DNA of 8,071 nucleotides from Pedosphaera sp. (GTDB lineage Bacteria; Verrucomicrobiota; Verrucomicrobiia; Limisphaerales; Pedosphaeraceae). The stretch covers positions 1 through 8,071 of the forward strand of contig JAQGOT010000585.1 in the NCBI GenBank assembly GCA_028293465.1, read 5' to 3'. Made by a program: the position numbers and the translations under genes. Positions 1-5,823 of this stretch are shown here, piece after piece; position 1 is the stretch's first letter; each line of letters opens with the position of its first letter. A model generated the notes under the pieces. It saw only the letters and a program-made list of their open reading frames with translations, was not told the DNA's origin and ran no database searches.

Positions 1-1293
1 ATTGCCGATGTCAATGTTGTTGTTGCCCGTGATAATGGAGCTGCCCGCGCCCATCCCGATGGCAATGTTGCCGGCGCCCGTCGTGAGGTTTATAGACGCG
101 TCACGGCCCACGGCGGTGTTGTTGCTGCCGCTCGTGTTGGAAAGAAGCGCATTGAAACCGTTGGCGGTGTTGTAAGAGCCGTTCCGGTTGTTGAACAGCG
201 CCTGATACCCGTTGGCCGTATTGTAGTTGCCATTCGTGTTTTGGAACAGCGTCGCATAGCCATTCGCGACGTTGCCGAAGCCGCTCGTGTTCTGGTACAG
301 CGCCGTATAGCCATTCGCGACGTTGCCGTAGCCGCTCGTGTTAAAGGCCAGGGCGAAGCTCCCATAAGCGGAGTTGCCGGAACCATCGGTGTTGCTCGAA
401 AGCGCCTGATAGCCGTCAGCCGTGTTGGCACTGCCAAACGTGTTGCTGGAAAGCGCCTGAACACCAACGGCCGTGTTTTCGGATCCACTGGTCGTGGAAT
501 TGCCCGCTGGGCCGACAAAGAAATTTGCACTGCCGCCGTTGGCATTGCCGATGCTGGCCAGCGACGAGCCCGCCACGCTCAGCGCCTGAATCGCATACGG
601 GGTGGCCGTCAGATTTTGGGGCGGGCTCAGCGCCGCTGACCCGTGCGCGCCGTCATTGAACCAAATCCGCAATTGCAGGTTTGTCTGGGCGAAGACCGCC
701 GCGCTCAGGGCCATCATGTTCGCCACCGTGGTATTGCCCAAAACCGCGGTGAACAGCCCGTTGGTCACGCTCACGCTCACAGCGGCGCTGGGTTCACTGC
801 CGTTGGAGCTCGAGCCGTCGTTGCTCCAGTAAGTCAGGTAAGTGGTGACGTCCGGCGGGGGCGCGATCGTCACGGTTGGCGTGCTCGTGTAACCCGAGCC
901 GGCGTTGTTGACGCCGATGGCCGTTACCACCCCGTTGGATAGGGTGGCCGTGGCAGCTGCGCCCGAACCTCCGCCGCCGGAAAACGTCACCCCAGGCGGC
1001 GAGATATAACCGTTACCTCCCTGGTTGACGGTGCAACTGGTCACGAAGCTGCCAGTAAGGTGGGCCGTCCCAGTGGCCTGGTGGTTGGCGTTGGTGCTGG
1101 TGACCAGGGCGAACTTGAACAGCCCCGTGCCGTTGAAGTTCGAGCCGTTATTCGAGACCTGCCCCTGATACGTGACCATGGTGTTTTGCGCGGAGGCGCA
1201 AAGACAGAAAGCCGAAACGAGCAGGAAAACCCCGGTCCACTGCGGGAAAATTGCGCGCGGACAATTACCTTTTTGGCACAGTTTCATTTTCAT
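1..1293 (-). CDS. Secreted repeat protein with YadA-head-like repeats (partial; 3' end outside window)
   Basis: The minus strand is open from ATG at 1293 to the window edge (431 codons). An N-terminal signal peptide is visible: basic start MKMKLCQKGN, hydrophobic core around residues 19-31 and a probable signal peptidase I site after ASA (residues 33-35). Residues 92-151 are Gly-rich, with two related blocks (GGNGYISPPGV and GSGYTSTPTVTI) of a type I associate with Verrucomicrobia and Planctomycetes. Residues 212-240 hold FNDGAHGSAALSPPQNL then TPYAIQA, a linker I recognise from large surface proteins annotated as tail-fibre-domain or TMF proteins. Residues 278-430 are nine 17-residue repeats ending in NTAxG or a variant, resembling trimeric-adhesin YadA heads. 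Such proteins often end in an intramolecular chaperone domain (Peptidase_S74), which cannot be seen here. Probable role: exported fibrous surface or extracellular protein. No clear Shine-Dalgarno precedes ATG 1293; ATG 1287 is an alternative start. Confidence 0.85.
   Translation of the reverse strand, partial: MKMKLCQKGNCPRAIFPQWTGVFLLVSAFCLCASAQNTMVTYQGQVSNNGSNFNGTGLFKFALVTSTNANHQATGTAHLTGSFVTSCTVNQGGNGYISPPGVTFSGGGGSGAAATATLSNGVVTAIGVNNAGSGYTSTPTVTIAPPPDVTTYLTYWSNDGSSSNGSEPSAAVSVSVTNGLFTAVLGNTTVANMMALSAAVFAQTNLQLRIWFNDGAHGSAALSPPQNLTATPYAIQALSVAGSSLASIGNANGGSANFFVGPAGNSTTSGSENTAVGVQALSSNTFGSANTADGYQALSSNTDGSGNSAYGSFALAFNTSGYGNVANGYTALYQNTSGFGNVANGYATLFQNTNGNYNTANGYQALFNNRNGSYNTANGFNALLSNTSGSNNTAVGRDASINLTTGAGNIAIGMGAGSSIITGNNNIDIGN
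4..462 (-). repeat. Nine tandem 51-bp units encoding 17-residue YadA-like repeats
   Basis: Starting at 462 and reading the minus strand, the coding sequence divides exactly into nine 51-nt units. Examples are VQALSSNTFGSANTADG, YQALSSNTDGSGNSAYG, YTALYQNTSGFGNVANG and FNALLSNTSGSNNTAVG. The last two units, RDASINLTTGAGNIAIG and MGAGSSIITGNNNIDIG, are more diverged in the manner of capping repeats. The consensus is roughly aromatic-x-AL-x-x-NT-x-G-x-x-NTANG. Two adjacent units (around 256-291 and 307-342) match at all but one base over 36 bp, which indicates recent unit duplication. The regular period without any frame break shows the array is translated and under selection. Confidence 0.9.
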
Positions 1294-1318
1294 CGTTGGT
1301 TTGAGTTTTATGATTCAT
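1265..1318 (-). other. Possible 17-codon upstream ORF overlapping the repeat-gene start
   Basis: An ATG at 1318 on the minus strand opens a 17-codon frame (MNHKTQTNDENETVPKR) that stops with TAA at 1267-1265, out of frame with and overlapping the start of the repeat protein. It has the better ribosome-binding site: AAGG at 1330-1327, 8 nt before the ATG. The main-frame ATG at 1293 lacks one. It could be a leader peptide that couples translation, or simply chance. Confidence 0.25.
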
Positions 1319-1714
1319 GATGTTGGCCTTTCAGGTTAGTTGTGAATTGACGGTCAAAGTGAAAGTCGAGTCTTGGCCGCTGACGCGACCTTTGGCATGA
1401 CCAAGGGATTCCGTGGGTTGCCGCAGCCGACGCACAGCATAATGTTTCCACACTGACTTCCTTGATCCGGAGGAAAACGTTACCAGAAAAGTGAATAAAT
1501 CCTCAGGACTGACCTCAGTTAGCGACGCGCGGGAGAAAATGTCAAGGAAAAAACCGTTGGAAAAGCGACAGAACGGACTCCAGTCACTCGCTAATGGTCC
1601 AGAACGCATCATTCCTGCGGCTTGTCAGTCCGGTGTAAGCAAAGCGGTGCGTGCAGACGAATTATTTCAGCAACGCCCGCGCCGGACTTGATCTGAAGAA
1701 TCGCTGGCAATAGA
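1294..1714. other. Intergenic region of about 420 bp with no convincing gene
   Basis: This stretch separates the divergently oriented secreted repeat gene and the small plus-strand gene that begins at 1715 or 1736. Short open frames exist on both strands (1331-1612 minus, 1491-1691 plus), but neither has a recognisable domain, a good ribosome-binding site or protein-like composition. The promoter of the repeat gene must lie here. On the minus strand a TTGACC hexamer sits near 1352-1357, but no good -10 element follows at normal spacing. I see no terminator hairpin with a U-tract and no RNA gene. Confidence 0.5.
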
Positions 1715-1735
1715 GTGGGCAAGCTCTTGGTGCCT

Positions 1736-2044
1736 ATGAAATCACCTGACCGGATCGTAGTTGGCATTGGCTGGTATACACCCGACCAGTATTCCTCATT
1801 GAAGGCCTTCGCGGCGGATCCGGAGATCCTCGATGATAATCACGAGCAGTGGCTTATCGGCGCCGAAAAGCTTTTTCGCGAACTGGGCGCACAGGACGGG
1901 ATGCGGCCCGTGCGAATATCCGTGGATGTGCAGGAGTTGTTGAACTGGTGTCGCAAGATGGGCAACCCGCTAGATGCTTCATCCCGGGCTCAGTTCATCG
2001 CAGAGAAAGTTCGGATCATGTCACTTTCGGAGGATGATCGCTGA
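1736..2044 (+). CDS. Small conserved-looking hypothetical protein (about 102 aa)
   Basis: The frame encodes a soluble protein of about 102 residues with balanced, protein-like composition: an N-terminal hydrophobic strand (IVVGIGWYTPDQYSSLKAF), a helical acidic middle (HEQWLIGAEKLFREL), then VRISVDVQELLNWCRKMG and a helical end. There is no signal peptide or membrane segment. It resembles small uncharacterised proteins of about 100 aa in many bacteria whose pattern is 'GIAWY...Y..L.....D......Y..WL..AE.....L' followed by 'V.I....EF..WC', but I cannot assign a function. The start is uncertain: GTG at 1715 gives 109 aa and ATG at 1736 gives 102 aa, and neither has a strong Shine-Dalgarno. The family resemblance begins just after the ATG, so I prefer it. 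The 3' end abuts a truncated toxin gene on the opposite strand. Confidence 0.7.
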   Translation: MKSPDRIVVGIGWYTPDQYSSLKAFAADPEILDDNHEQWLIGAEKLFRELGAQDGMRPVRISVDVQELLNWCRKMGNPLDASSRAQFIAEKVRIMSLSEDDR

Positions 2045-2127
2045 CCAGACGGCAATTCCACGGGGATGTACTCTGTAATTGCGTGCGGGTCGCCCAGGCC
2101 CGGTTTAGTCCAAATCAACTCAGCCAT
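1990..2127 (-). pseudogene. Truncated RelE/ParE-family toxin remnant
   Basis: ATG at 2127 overlaps the antitoxin stop by 13 nt, the usual layout of a type II toxin-antitoxin operon. The first 27 or so codons read MAELIWTKPGLGDPHAITEY then IPVELPS. This matches the N-terminus of ParE-like toxins, typically 'MAELIWT.PAL.DL.AIAEYIA.DNP'. The family is usually 90-100 residues, but here similarity stops near 2046. The frame then runs antisense through the end of the small hypothetical gene and terminates at 1990, giving 45 aa in all. The catalytic and C-terminal parts are missing. The break sits next to that gene's stop codon (2042-2044), so a deletion or rearrangement probably fused the two loci. 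Almost certainly inactive as a toxin. Confidence 0.75.
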
Positions 2128-2372
2128 CGGGACATCCGCTTCTTGGCCCATTTGTGGGAGACCACCCGCCCTTCCTCAATGCCGCTCTCACTGCGGGCGA
2201 TACCTTCCAGAACGGCCAGTTTTTCGTTCAACTCCTCGTAAGAGGCGACGTCCACCAGATAAGCGGCAGGACGTCCGTGCTGGGTGATAAGAATTGGATC
2301 GCGGTCCTCTGCCAGCGCCGAGATGATTTCCCTTGTCCGCCGTTTGAGAGTCGTCACAGGTTCTGTCTTCAT
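2115..2372 (-). CDS. Phd/YefM-family antitoxin (type II toxin-antitoxin system)
   Basis: An 85-residue protein with the layout of Phd/YefM antitoxins. The N-terminal DNA-binding half contains TLKRRTREIISALAEDRDPI then LITQHGRPAAYLVDVASYEE, matching the family's 'L...a.eil..l.e...pv.iT.hGrP.AvLv....ye.l' pattern. The C-terminal half (about residues 50-85) is helical and charged, where such antitoxins wrap their toxin. It would normally repress its own operon and neutralise the toxin. The downstream toxin is truncated, so this is now an orphan antitoxin. ATG at 2372 is preceded by AGGG at short spacing; an upstream TTG at 2375 is possible. It is divergent from the SnoaL-like gene, with about 65 bp between starts that must hold both promoters. 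Confidence 0.88.
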   Translation of the reverse strand: MKTEPVTTLKRRTREIISALAEDRDPILITQHGRPAAYLVDVASYEELNEKLAVLEGIARSESGIEEGRVVSHKWAKKRMSRWLS

Positions 2373-2424
2373 CAAGCCCTACTTTAGCGCCACATTTTGT
2401 GATTGCGAGAACGGCGTGGTCGTT

Positions 2425-2428
2425 GGAG
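2425..2428 (+). promoter_or_regulatory. Shine-Dalgarno deciding the SnoaL-like start
   Basis: GGAG lies 9 nt upstream of ATG 2438, while the longer in-frame GTG at 2399 has no comparable site. Confidence 0.65.
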
Positions 2429-2437
2429 ATTTTAATT

Positions 2438-2842
2438 ATGCCGGATGATAAACAACAGATTCGCGACCTCATCGCCACCTGGTTGCGCGCCACCGCCGCC
2501 GGGGACCTGCCGCAAATACTCAAACTGATGGCCGAGGACGTCGTCTTCCTGCTCCCGGGCCAGCCACCGATGAGGGGACGAGATGCATTCGCCGCCGGCT
2601 TCGCCGCCGCTTCCCAGCGCGTTCGCATCGAGGGAACCTCGGACGTCCAGGAGATCGAAATTGCCGGGGATTGGGCCTACTGTTGGAACCGCCTGACGGT
2701 GAAGGTGACACCGGTATCGGGAGGTTCGCCCCAGCTCCGCACCGGCTACACCCTCACCATCCTGCGCAAACAGCCGGACGGCAACTGGGTCGTCGCCCGC
2801 GACGCCAACATGCTGACTGCGGAGGCTTCGCCTTCGGCGTGA
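2438..2842 (+). CDS. SnoaL-like / SgcJ-EcaC family NTF2-fold protein
   Basis: A soluble 134-residue protein with the cone-shaped NTF2/SnoaL-like (DUF4440-type) pattern. An N-terminal helix pair is followed by the signature AAGDLPQILKLMAEDVVFLL (residues 20-39), then PMRGRDAFAAGF (44-55), VQEIEIAGDWAYCWNRL (70-86) and the final strands YTLTILRKQPDGNWVVARDA (104-123). Length and motif order match the SgcJ/EcaC group. Members are steroid-isomerase-like or accessory proteins, and most have no proven substrate, so no reaction is assigned. ATG 2438 is chosen over the in-frame GTG at 2399 because GGAG at 2425-2428 lies 9 nt upstream and the family similarity begins right after it. It stands alone and does not appear to be linked to the lipid operon. 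Confidence 0.85.
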   Translation: MPDDKQQIRDLIATWLRATAAGDLPQILKLMAEDVVFLLPGQPPMRGRDAFAAGFAAASQRVRIEGTSDVQEIEIAGDWAYCWNRLTVKVTPVSGGSPQLRTGYTLTILRKQPDGNWVVARDANMLTAEASPSA

Positions 2843-2961
2843 GCGGTATTTGCAATCCGTGTTCTGATAACCTGAATAATGCGGAAGTTTGCGTAAAGAC
2901 TGAGGCCCGATAGTCTGCTACCGCAGCCCGAACGCGCTGGACCGTCCCTGACCAGGTTGAT

Positions 2962-3144
2962 ATGCAAACATCAGAGGCAAGAAAGATTCTTGGCGAGACC
3001 CTCACGCGCTTCAAGGAACGCCCTTATCGGCCATGGCATTGGAAAAATGATTCGCCGCCGGTGGACAAACCCTGGTTCCTTCAAGCCCCTTTCACCGTCT
3101 GGCCCATGGCATACAAATCCGAATATAACCGGTCGAACGCATAA
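2962..3144 (+). pseudogene. Short ORF, probable 5' stub of a truncated gene
   Basis: ATG 2962 is preceded by CAGG at 5-nt spacing and opens a 60-codon frame. The first 23 or so residues (MQTSEARKILGETLTRFKER then PYR) look like a genuine helical protein N-terminus. They resemble small uncharacterised proteins that begin 'M...A..IL...L..y+..pY..L', but from about 3031 the frame loses protein character. It then overlaps the 3' end of the convergent minus-strand diiron-enzyme gene by 64 bp. This is best explained as a gene start cut off by a rearrangement. It could also be a real small gene or chance. No function is assigned. Confidence 0.35.
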
Positions 3145-3791
3145 GCTCCCAATTCCAAGCCTTGCTCGATGAAGTAACGTCGGCCCGGGTCGTCCCAGTG
3201 CGGTTCGATGACCGCGAAAAATTCCTCCGCGTGCCGCTCGTCAATCTGCGCGTGCAGGGCGTAGTGGACCAGTTCCTCCTGCCGCACCCACCTCCGCTGC
3301 ACGACGGCTTGGCCGATCGTCGCGGAGATGCCCGCAAAGGCATATTCGATAATCCCCATGCAGGCCACCCCTACCTCCAATTCGTCCAGCACGCAGGCGC
3401 TGGTAAGGACGCTGTTGAACGCGCGCAAAGCCGGACTCGGCGCGCCGGCTTCGATTTTTTCCGGCTCGCTGCCGATGCTCCGCAGGAAGCGTTGGAAGGT
3501 GGTGTGATGGAAAAGGTCTTCGCTAAACTCGCCGTGTTCCTCGACCAGGTTGTGCAAAATATCGAGGCGGGCTTTTGGCGTTGGAATGCGGCCCACCAGC
3601 GCCGCCATGGGGCGTGGAAAGAACGTCACCGCAAAGAAAAACTGCTCCTGGCTCCGCCGGAAACTTTCCAGGGTCATGGAACCATCCTGAAGGGCTTGCA
3701 GATACGGATTGCGCCGGATGCCCGATTGCTCAAGGACGTGGGCGGCGCAGGCGCTCACGCGAGCCGCGCGGGGTGCTTCAGGTGTTTTCAT
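3081..3791 (-). CDS. Iron-containing redox enzyme, haem-oxygenase-like diiron (HDO/PqqC-TenA-like) family
   Basis: A soluble 236-residue all-helical protein. The visible pattern fits the haem-oxygenase-like diiron oxidase/oxygenase group: NLVEEHGEFSEDLFHHTTF (residues 81-99), IIEYAF (147-152) and HAQIDERHAEEF (180-191). Candidate metal ligands are E84/E85, H95 or H96, E149, H180, D184 and H187. The HxxxDxxH spacing matches known members such as CADD. Family members cleave or oxidise C-C or C-N bonds of fatty acids or amino acids (UndA, BesC, SznF), but the substrate here is unknown. It is the last gene of the operon. Its ATG overlaps the GNAT gene's TGA as ATGA (3788-3791), implying translational coupling. 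All predicted ligands are present, so it is likely active. A TenA- or PqqC-like cofactor-independent enzyme is the alternative, but the ligand set argues against that. Confidence 0.87.
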   Translation of the reverse strand: MKTPEAPRAARVSACAAHVLEQSGIRRNPYLQALQDGSMTLESFRRSQEQFFFAVTFFPRPMAALVGRIPTPKARLDILHNLVEEHGEFSEDLFHHTTFQRFLRSIGSEPEKIEAGAPSPALRAFNSVLTSACVLDELEVGVACMGIIEYAFAGISATIGQAVVQRRWVRQEELVHYALHAQIDERHAEEFFAVIEPHWDDPGRRYFIEQGLELGAYAFDRLYSDLYAMGQTVKGA

Positions 3792-4735
3792 ATCTCAGCG
3801 CTATTGATATTCCAGGAGCCGGTCGTAAGTCCAGCCCCATAGACAGTCGCCGGAGCTGCCAGAACTTCCATGTCCGGCAACGCTTCGCGAAGCTCTTGCG
3901 CGTCCGCCTTGGCTGCGGCCACGAACAAGGCTGGCAATCCCAAACATGCCACCTGACCCAATGCGACGCGGATCAACTCCGCCCCGGCGGCAACGTCACG
4001 GTAGGCAAAGCACGAAAGGTGTGCGCTGAGCAATTCCGAGCCGTCCCCTACGATCAGCCGCTTGGCCTTGCGGGTATCTTCCAACATGCCACACGCGGAA
4101 CCGCTCGGGTTCATGAGCCACACGGGCGTGATTAAGGAGCGTTTCTGCGCCTGGCCTGCGGGACAGGCGTAGCGGCCCAGACTTAAACTTCGATAACAGG
4201 CCAAGCCAGCTTCTTGTGTCGTCTGAAAGTGACCGGAACTATATTTTGCGCATGCGTCACTGACGGAAATGCGAAAGACGATAATCTGGCCCACCTCCCG
4301 GAAAACCGGAATGCCGCAACGCCCGGTGTAGGCATCGGGGGTCTGTGCGGTCCCGTTCATGATCACGCCGAATCCCGCTTCAACCCTCGGTCGGAGCCAG
4401 ACTTCCGCTGCTCGCGCCAGGCGCAGCAGGACCGTTCCACCACGGGCGTCCGCGGCGATCTTGAGGTCGCCGATATAGGCCACCGCGCGTTCCGCTCCAT
4501 CCGGCATCCACAACCGCCGCACGGACGTTCCCAACACCCCGGCGACGCGGCCTTGATGCTCGGCAATGAAACAGGTCCCGTCCCCCACGGCTCGAAAAAA
4601 TAATGTGTAATCCTCGCCGTGGGTGATGCGGAAAAATTTCCCCGGTCCCAAGGGGTAGATGAAAGGGGCCTCGAACTCCGCCAGTGCCTGCGCCAACACG
4701 GGAGGGATCGAGTCTGAAATGGCGTGCAGCTTCAT
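3788..4735 (-). CDS. GNAT-family acyltransferase, possibly with a second degenerate GNAT half
   Basis: A 315-residue cytosolic protein. The N-terminal half (about residues 20-155) has GNAT character: CFIAEHQGRVAGVLG (55-69), then the cofactor-binding strand-loop-helix AYIGDLKIAADARGGTVLLR (86-105, with the R98-G99-G100 loop), then GFGVIMNGTA (121-130). The C-terminal half (about 200-300) has a similar strand-helix rhythm (ACGMLEDTRKAKRLI, HLSCFAYRD, LGLPALFVAAA) but lacks the acyl-CoA loop, so it may be a degenerate second GNAT fold. GNAT enzymes transfer an acyl group from acyl-CoA or acyl carrier protein, usually to an amine. Next to a BtaA-like gene, the amino group of a homoserine-type product is a plausible but unproven acceptor. 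The start is set by GGGAG 6 nt before ATG 4735; the frame extends 27 codons further upstream but that part reads over the BtaA-like C-terminus. It overlaps both neighbours as ATGA. Confidence 0.83.
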   Translation of the reverse strand: MKLHAISDSIPPVLAQALAEFEAPFIYPLGPGKFFRITHGEDYTLFFRAVGDGTCFIAEHQGRVAGVLGTSVRRLWMPDGAERAVAYIGDLKIAADARGGTVLLRLARAAEVWLRPRVEAGFGVIMNGTAQTPDAYTGRCGIPVFREVGQIIVFRISVSDACAKYSSGHFQTTQEAGLACYRSLSLGRYACPAGQAQKRSLITPVWLMNPSGSACGMLEDTRKAKRLIVGDGSELLSAHLSCFAYRDVAAGAELIRVALGQVACLGLPALFVAAAKADAQELREALPDMEVLAAPATVYGAGLTTGSWNINSAEI

Positions 4736-5822
4736 TTCTTTCTCCCCAAATGAAGCCCGCGATAAAAGAAACTCCGGTCGCGATTGTGCAACGCACGGGC
4801 GGCACCGTCCTGCCATTCAAACCGCTCACCCAGCGTCCGATGTCCAGGCTCGAGTTGAGCTGCCGAATGAGCGTCCAGCCCCCGGGACGCAATGCCTTCC
4901 AGGCAAGTTCAAGGGTGGACTTCGCCTCCTCGGGAGCAAGCCAGTCCAGGATATTCGAAAGATGGACGAAATCAAACGCCTCCGACCGGCCTTGCAGCGC
5001 GTCGGCCATGCTGGTGACGGTCCATGAAATTTCGGGCGGGCGGGCGGACGCGGACGCTCTCAGCCAAGGATACTCAACTTCCGGCGGGAAGCATCCTTGC
5101 AACAATTGCCACAAATAGGGGTTGTCCGCCGCCGGCAGCGTGCCCAAGGCATGGCGTGTGCGGCGGGCAAAGTGCCGCGCGAAGGGCTCACAGCGGTTTC
5201 TCGTGGCTGCCTCGCCGAATAATCCCACCAGGTTCGGCAGGCTCATCACGGAGTCGAAAGCGGCGTCAAGAGTACGGCCCAAATGCGTCGCCGGATCAGC
5301 CCTTCGCGATTGTTCCGCCGGGTCGTGGAGTTGCAGCAAAGCCATGAGTTCATCGGCTGCGTCACCGAGGGCCTCGCGCAACTTTAAGAATAGGCCTTCA
5401 TAACGTCCGGCGTGGTCTGGCCCCGCTTCCGCCACCAGGTCGAGGGAGCCCAGTGCGTCCAGCGGCAGATCCAAGGCTTGCAGTTCGCGGATCAGGCGCG
5501 CCCGACGTTCAATCGCCGGCAGCGAAGCATGGCCGAGAATCGCAAGCCGTTCAGTCGTCCCGGCGGTGGCCAGCAATCGAAGCTTCAAGCGCGCCAGCGC
5601 AATCTGCGCCGGGTTCGGATCAACCAGATGCAAACGAGCAACCTGCGGCACGACGGCCAGCGCCGCTGCCGTACATCCGCCCGAGGCAACCAGGAGCGCC
5701 TCGGCCCCCTCATCCAATTGTTCCACTACCATTTGATCCAGGATGGCGTCCTCCCGCACTTGCGCGAAAGCGACTGGTCGGCGGGCGAGTCCGAGAATCC
5801 AGGGGGCGGGCTTTGTTTCCAT
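4732..5822 (-). CDS. DUF3419/BtaA-like aminocarboxypropyltransferase, frameshifted near its 3' end
   Basis: The family uses S-adenosylmethionine as a 3-amino-3-carboxypropyl donor; BtaA itself acts on diacylglycerol to make the homoserine ether lipid of betaine-lipid synthesis. Visible motifs: FAQVREDAILD (residues 19-29), the SAM-binding loop VASGGCTAAALAV (45-57), HLVDPNPAQIALARLKL (65-81), DFVHLSNILDWL (284-295), LRPGGW (311-316) and RQLNSSLDI (320-328). After residue 328 (codon at 4841-4839) the original frame leaves the family pattern and would run on to 4380. The frame beginning at 4833 instead encodes LGERFEWQDGAARALH then NRDRSFFYRGLHLGRKK and a TGA at 4734-4732. That is a typical BtaA-like C-terminus, overlapping the GNAT ATG. 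One missing base near 4834-4841 would explain this and give 363 aa. The start is 1 nt after the PAP2 gene's stop. Either a sequencing error or a recent mutation. Confidence 0.85.
4742..4746 (-). promoter_or_regulatory. Shine-Dalgarno of the GNAT gene
   Basis: On the minus strand GGGAG lies 6 nt upstream of ATG 4735, inside the last codons of the BtaA-like gene. It fixes the GNAT start and argues against the longer in-frame extension to 4816. Confidence 0.75.
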
Positions 5823-5823
5823 G

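Noticed and set aside
4..462. Regular repeats as a possible CRISPR array
   Set aside because: The units are contiguous, have no spacers, vary in sequence and keep an open reading frame throughout, so they are protein repeats.
90..545. Arg/Thr/Pro-rich 151-aa open frame on the minus strand
   Set aside because: It is an out-of-frame reading of the repeat gene. Its 17-residue periodicity comes from the DNA repeat, while the true frame has a signal peptide and YadA-like repeats.
1347..1357. Palindrome TTGACGGTCAA upstream of the repeat gene
   Set aside because: Palindromes of this size are expected several times by chance in 8 kb, and no second copy or paired promoter supports an operator.
1331..1612. 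93-aa minus-strand frame and the overlapping 66-aa plus-strand frame in the left intergenic region
   Set aside because: No recognisable motif, no ribosome-binding site and unconvincing composition. They are treated as chance frames.
3009..3085. Inverted repeat CTTCAAGGAAC / GTTCCTTCAAG (one mismatch, 55-nt loop) at the end of the HDO gene
   Set aside because: The arms are short, the loop is long, one arm lies within the HDO 3' coding end, and no T-tract follows, so it is not a credible terminator.
3162..3842. Long plus-strand frame opposite the HDO gene, and similar plus-strand frames at 5412-6059 and 5950-6423
   Set aside because: These are antisense shadows of high-GC genes whose minus-strand products have clear catalytic motifs.
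4380..4731. C-terminal extension of the BtaA-like frame to 480 aa
   Set aside because: This part reads the GNAT gene in the wrong frame and is rich in Arg/Gly/Pro. The family C-terminus is found instead in the shifted frame ending at 4732.
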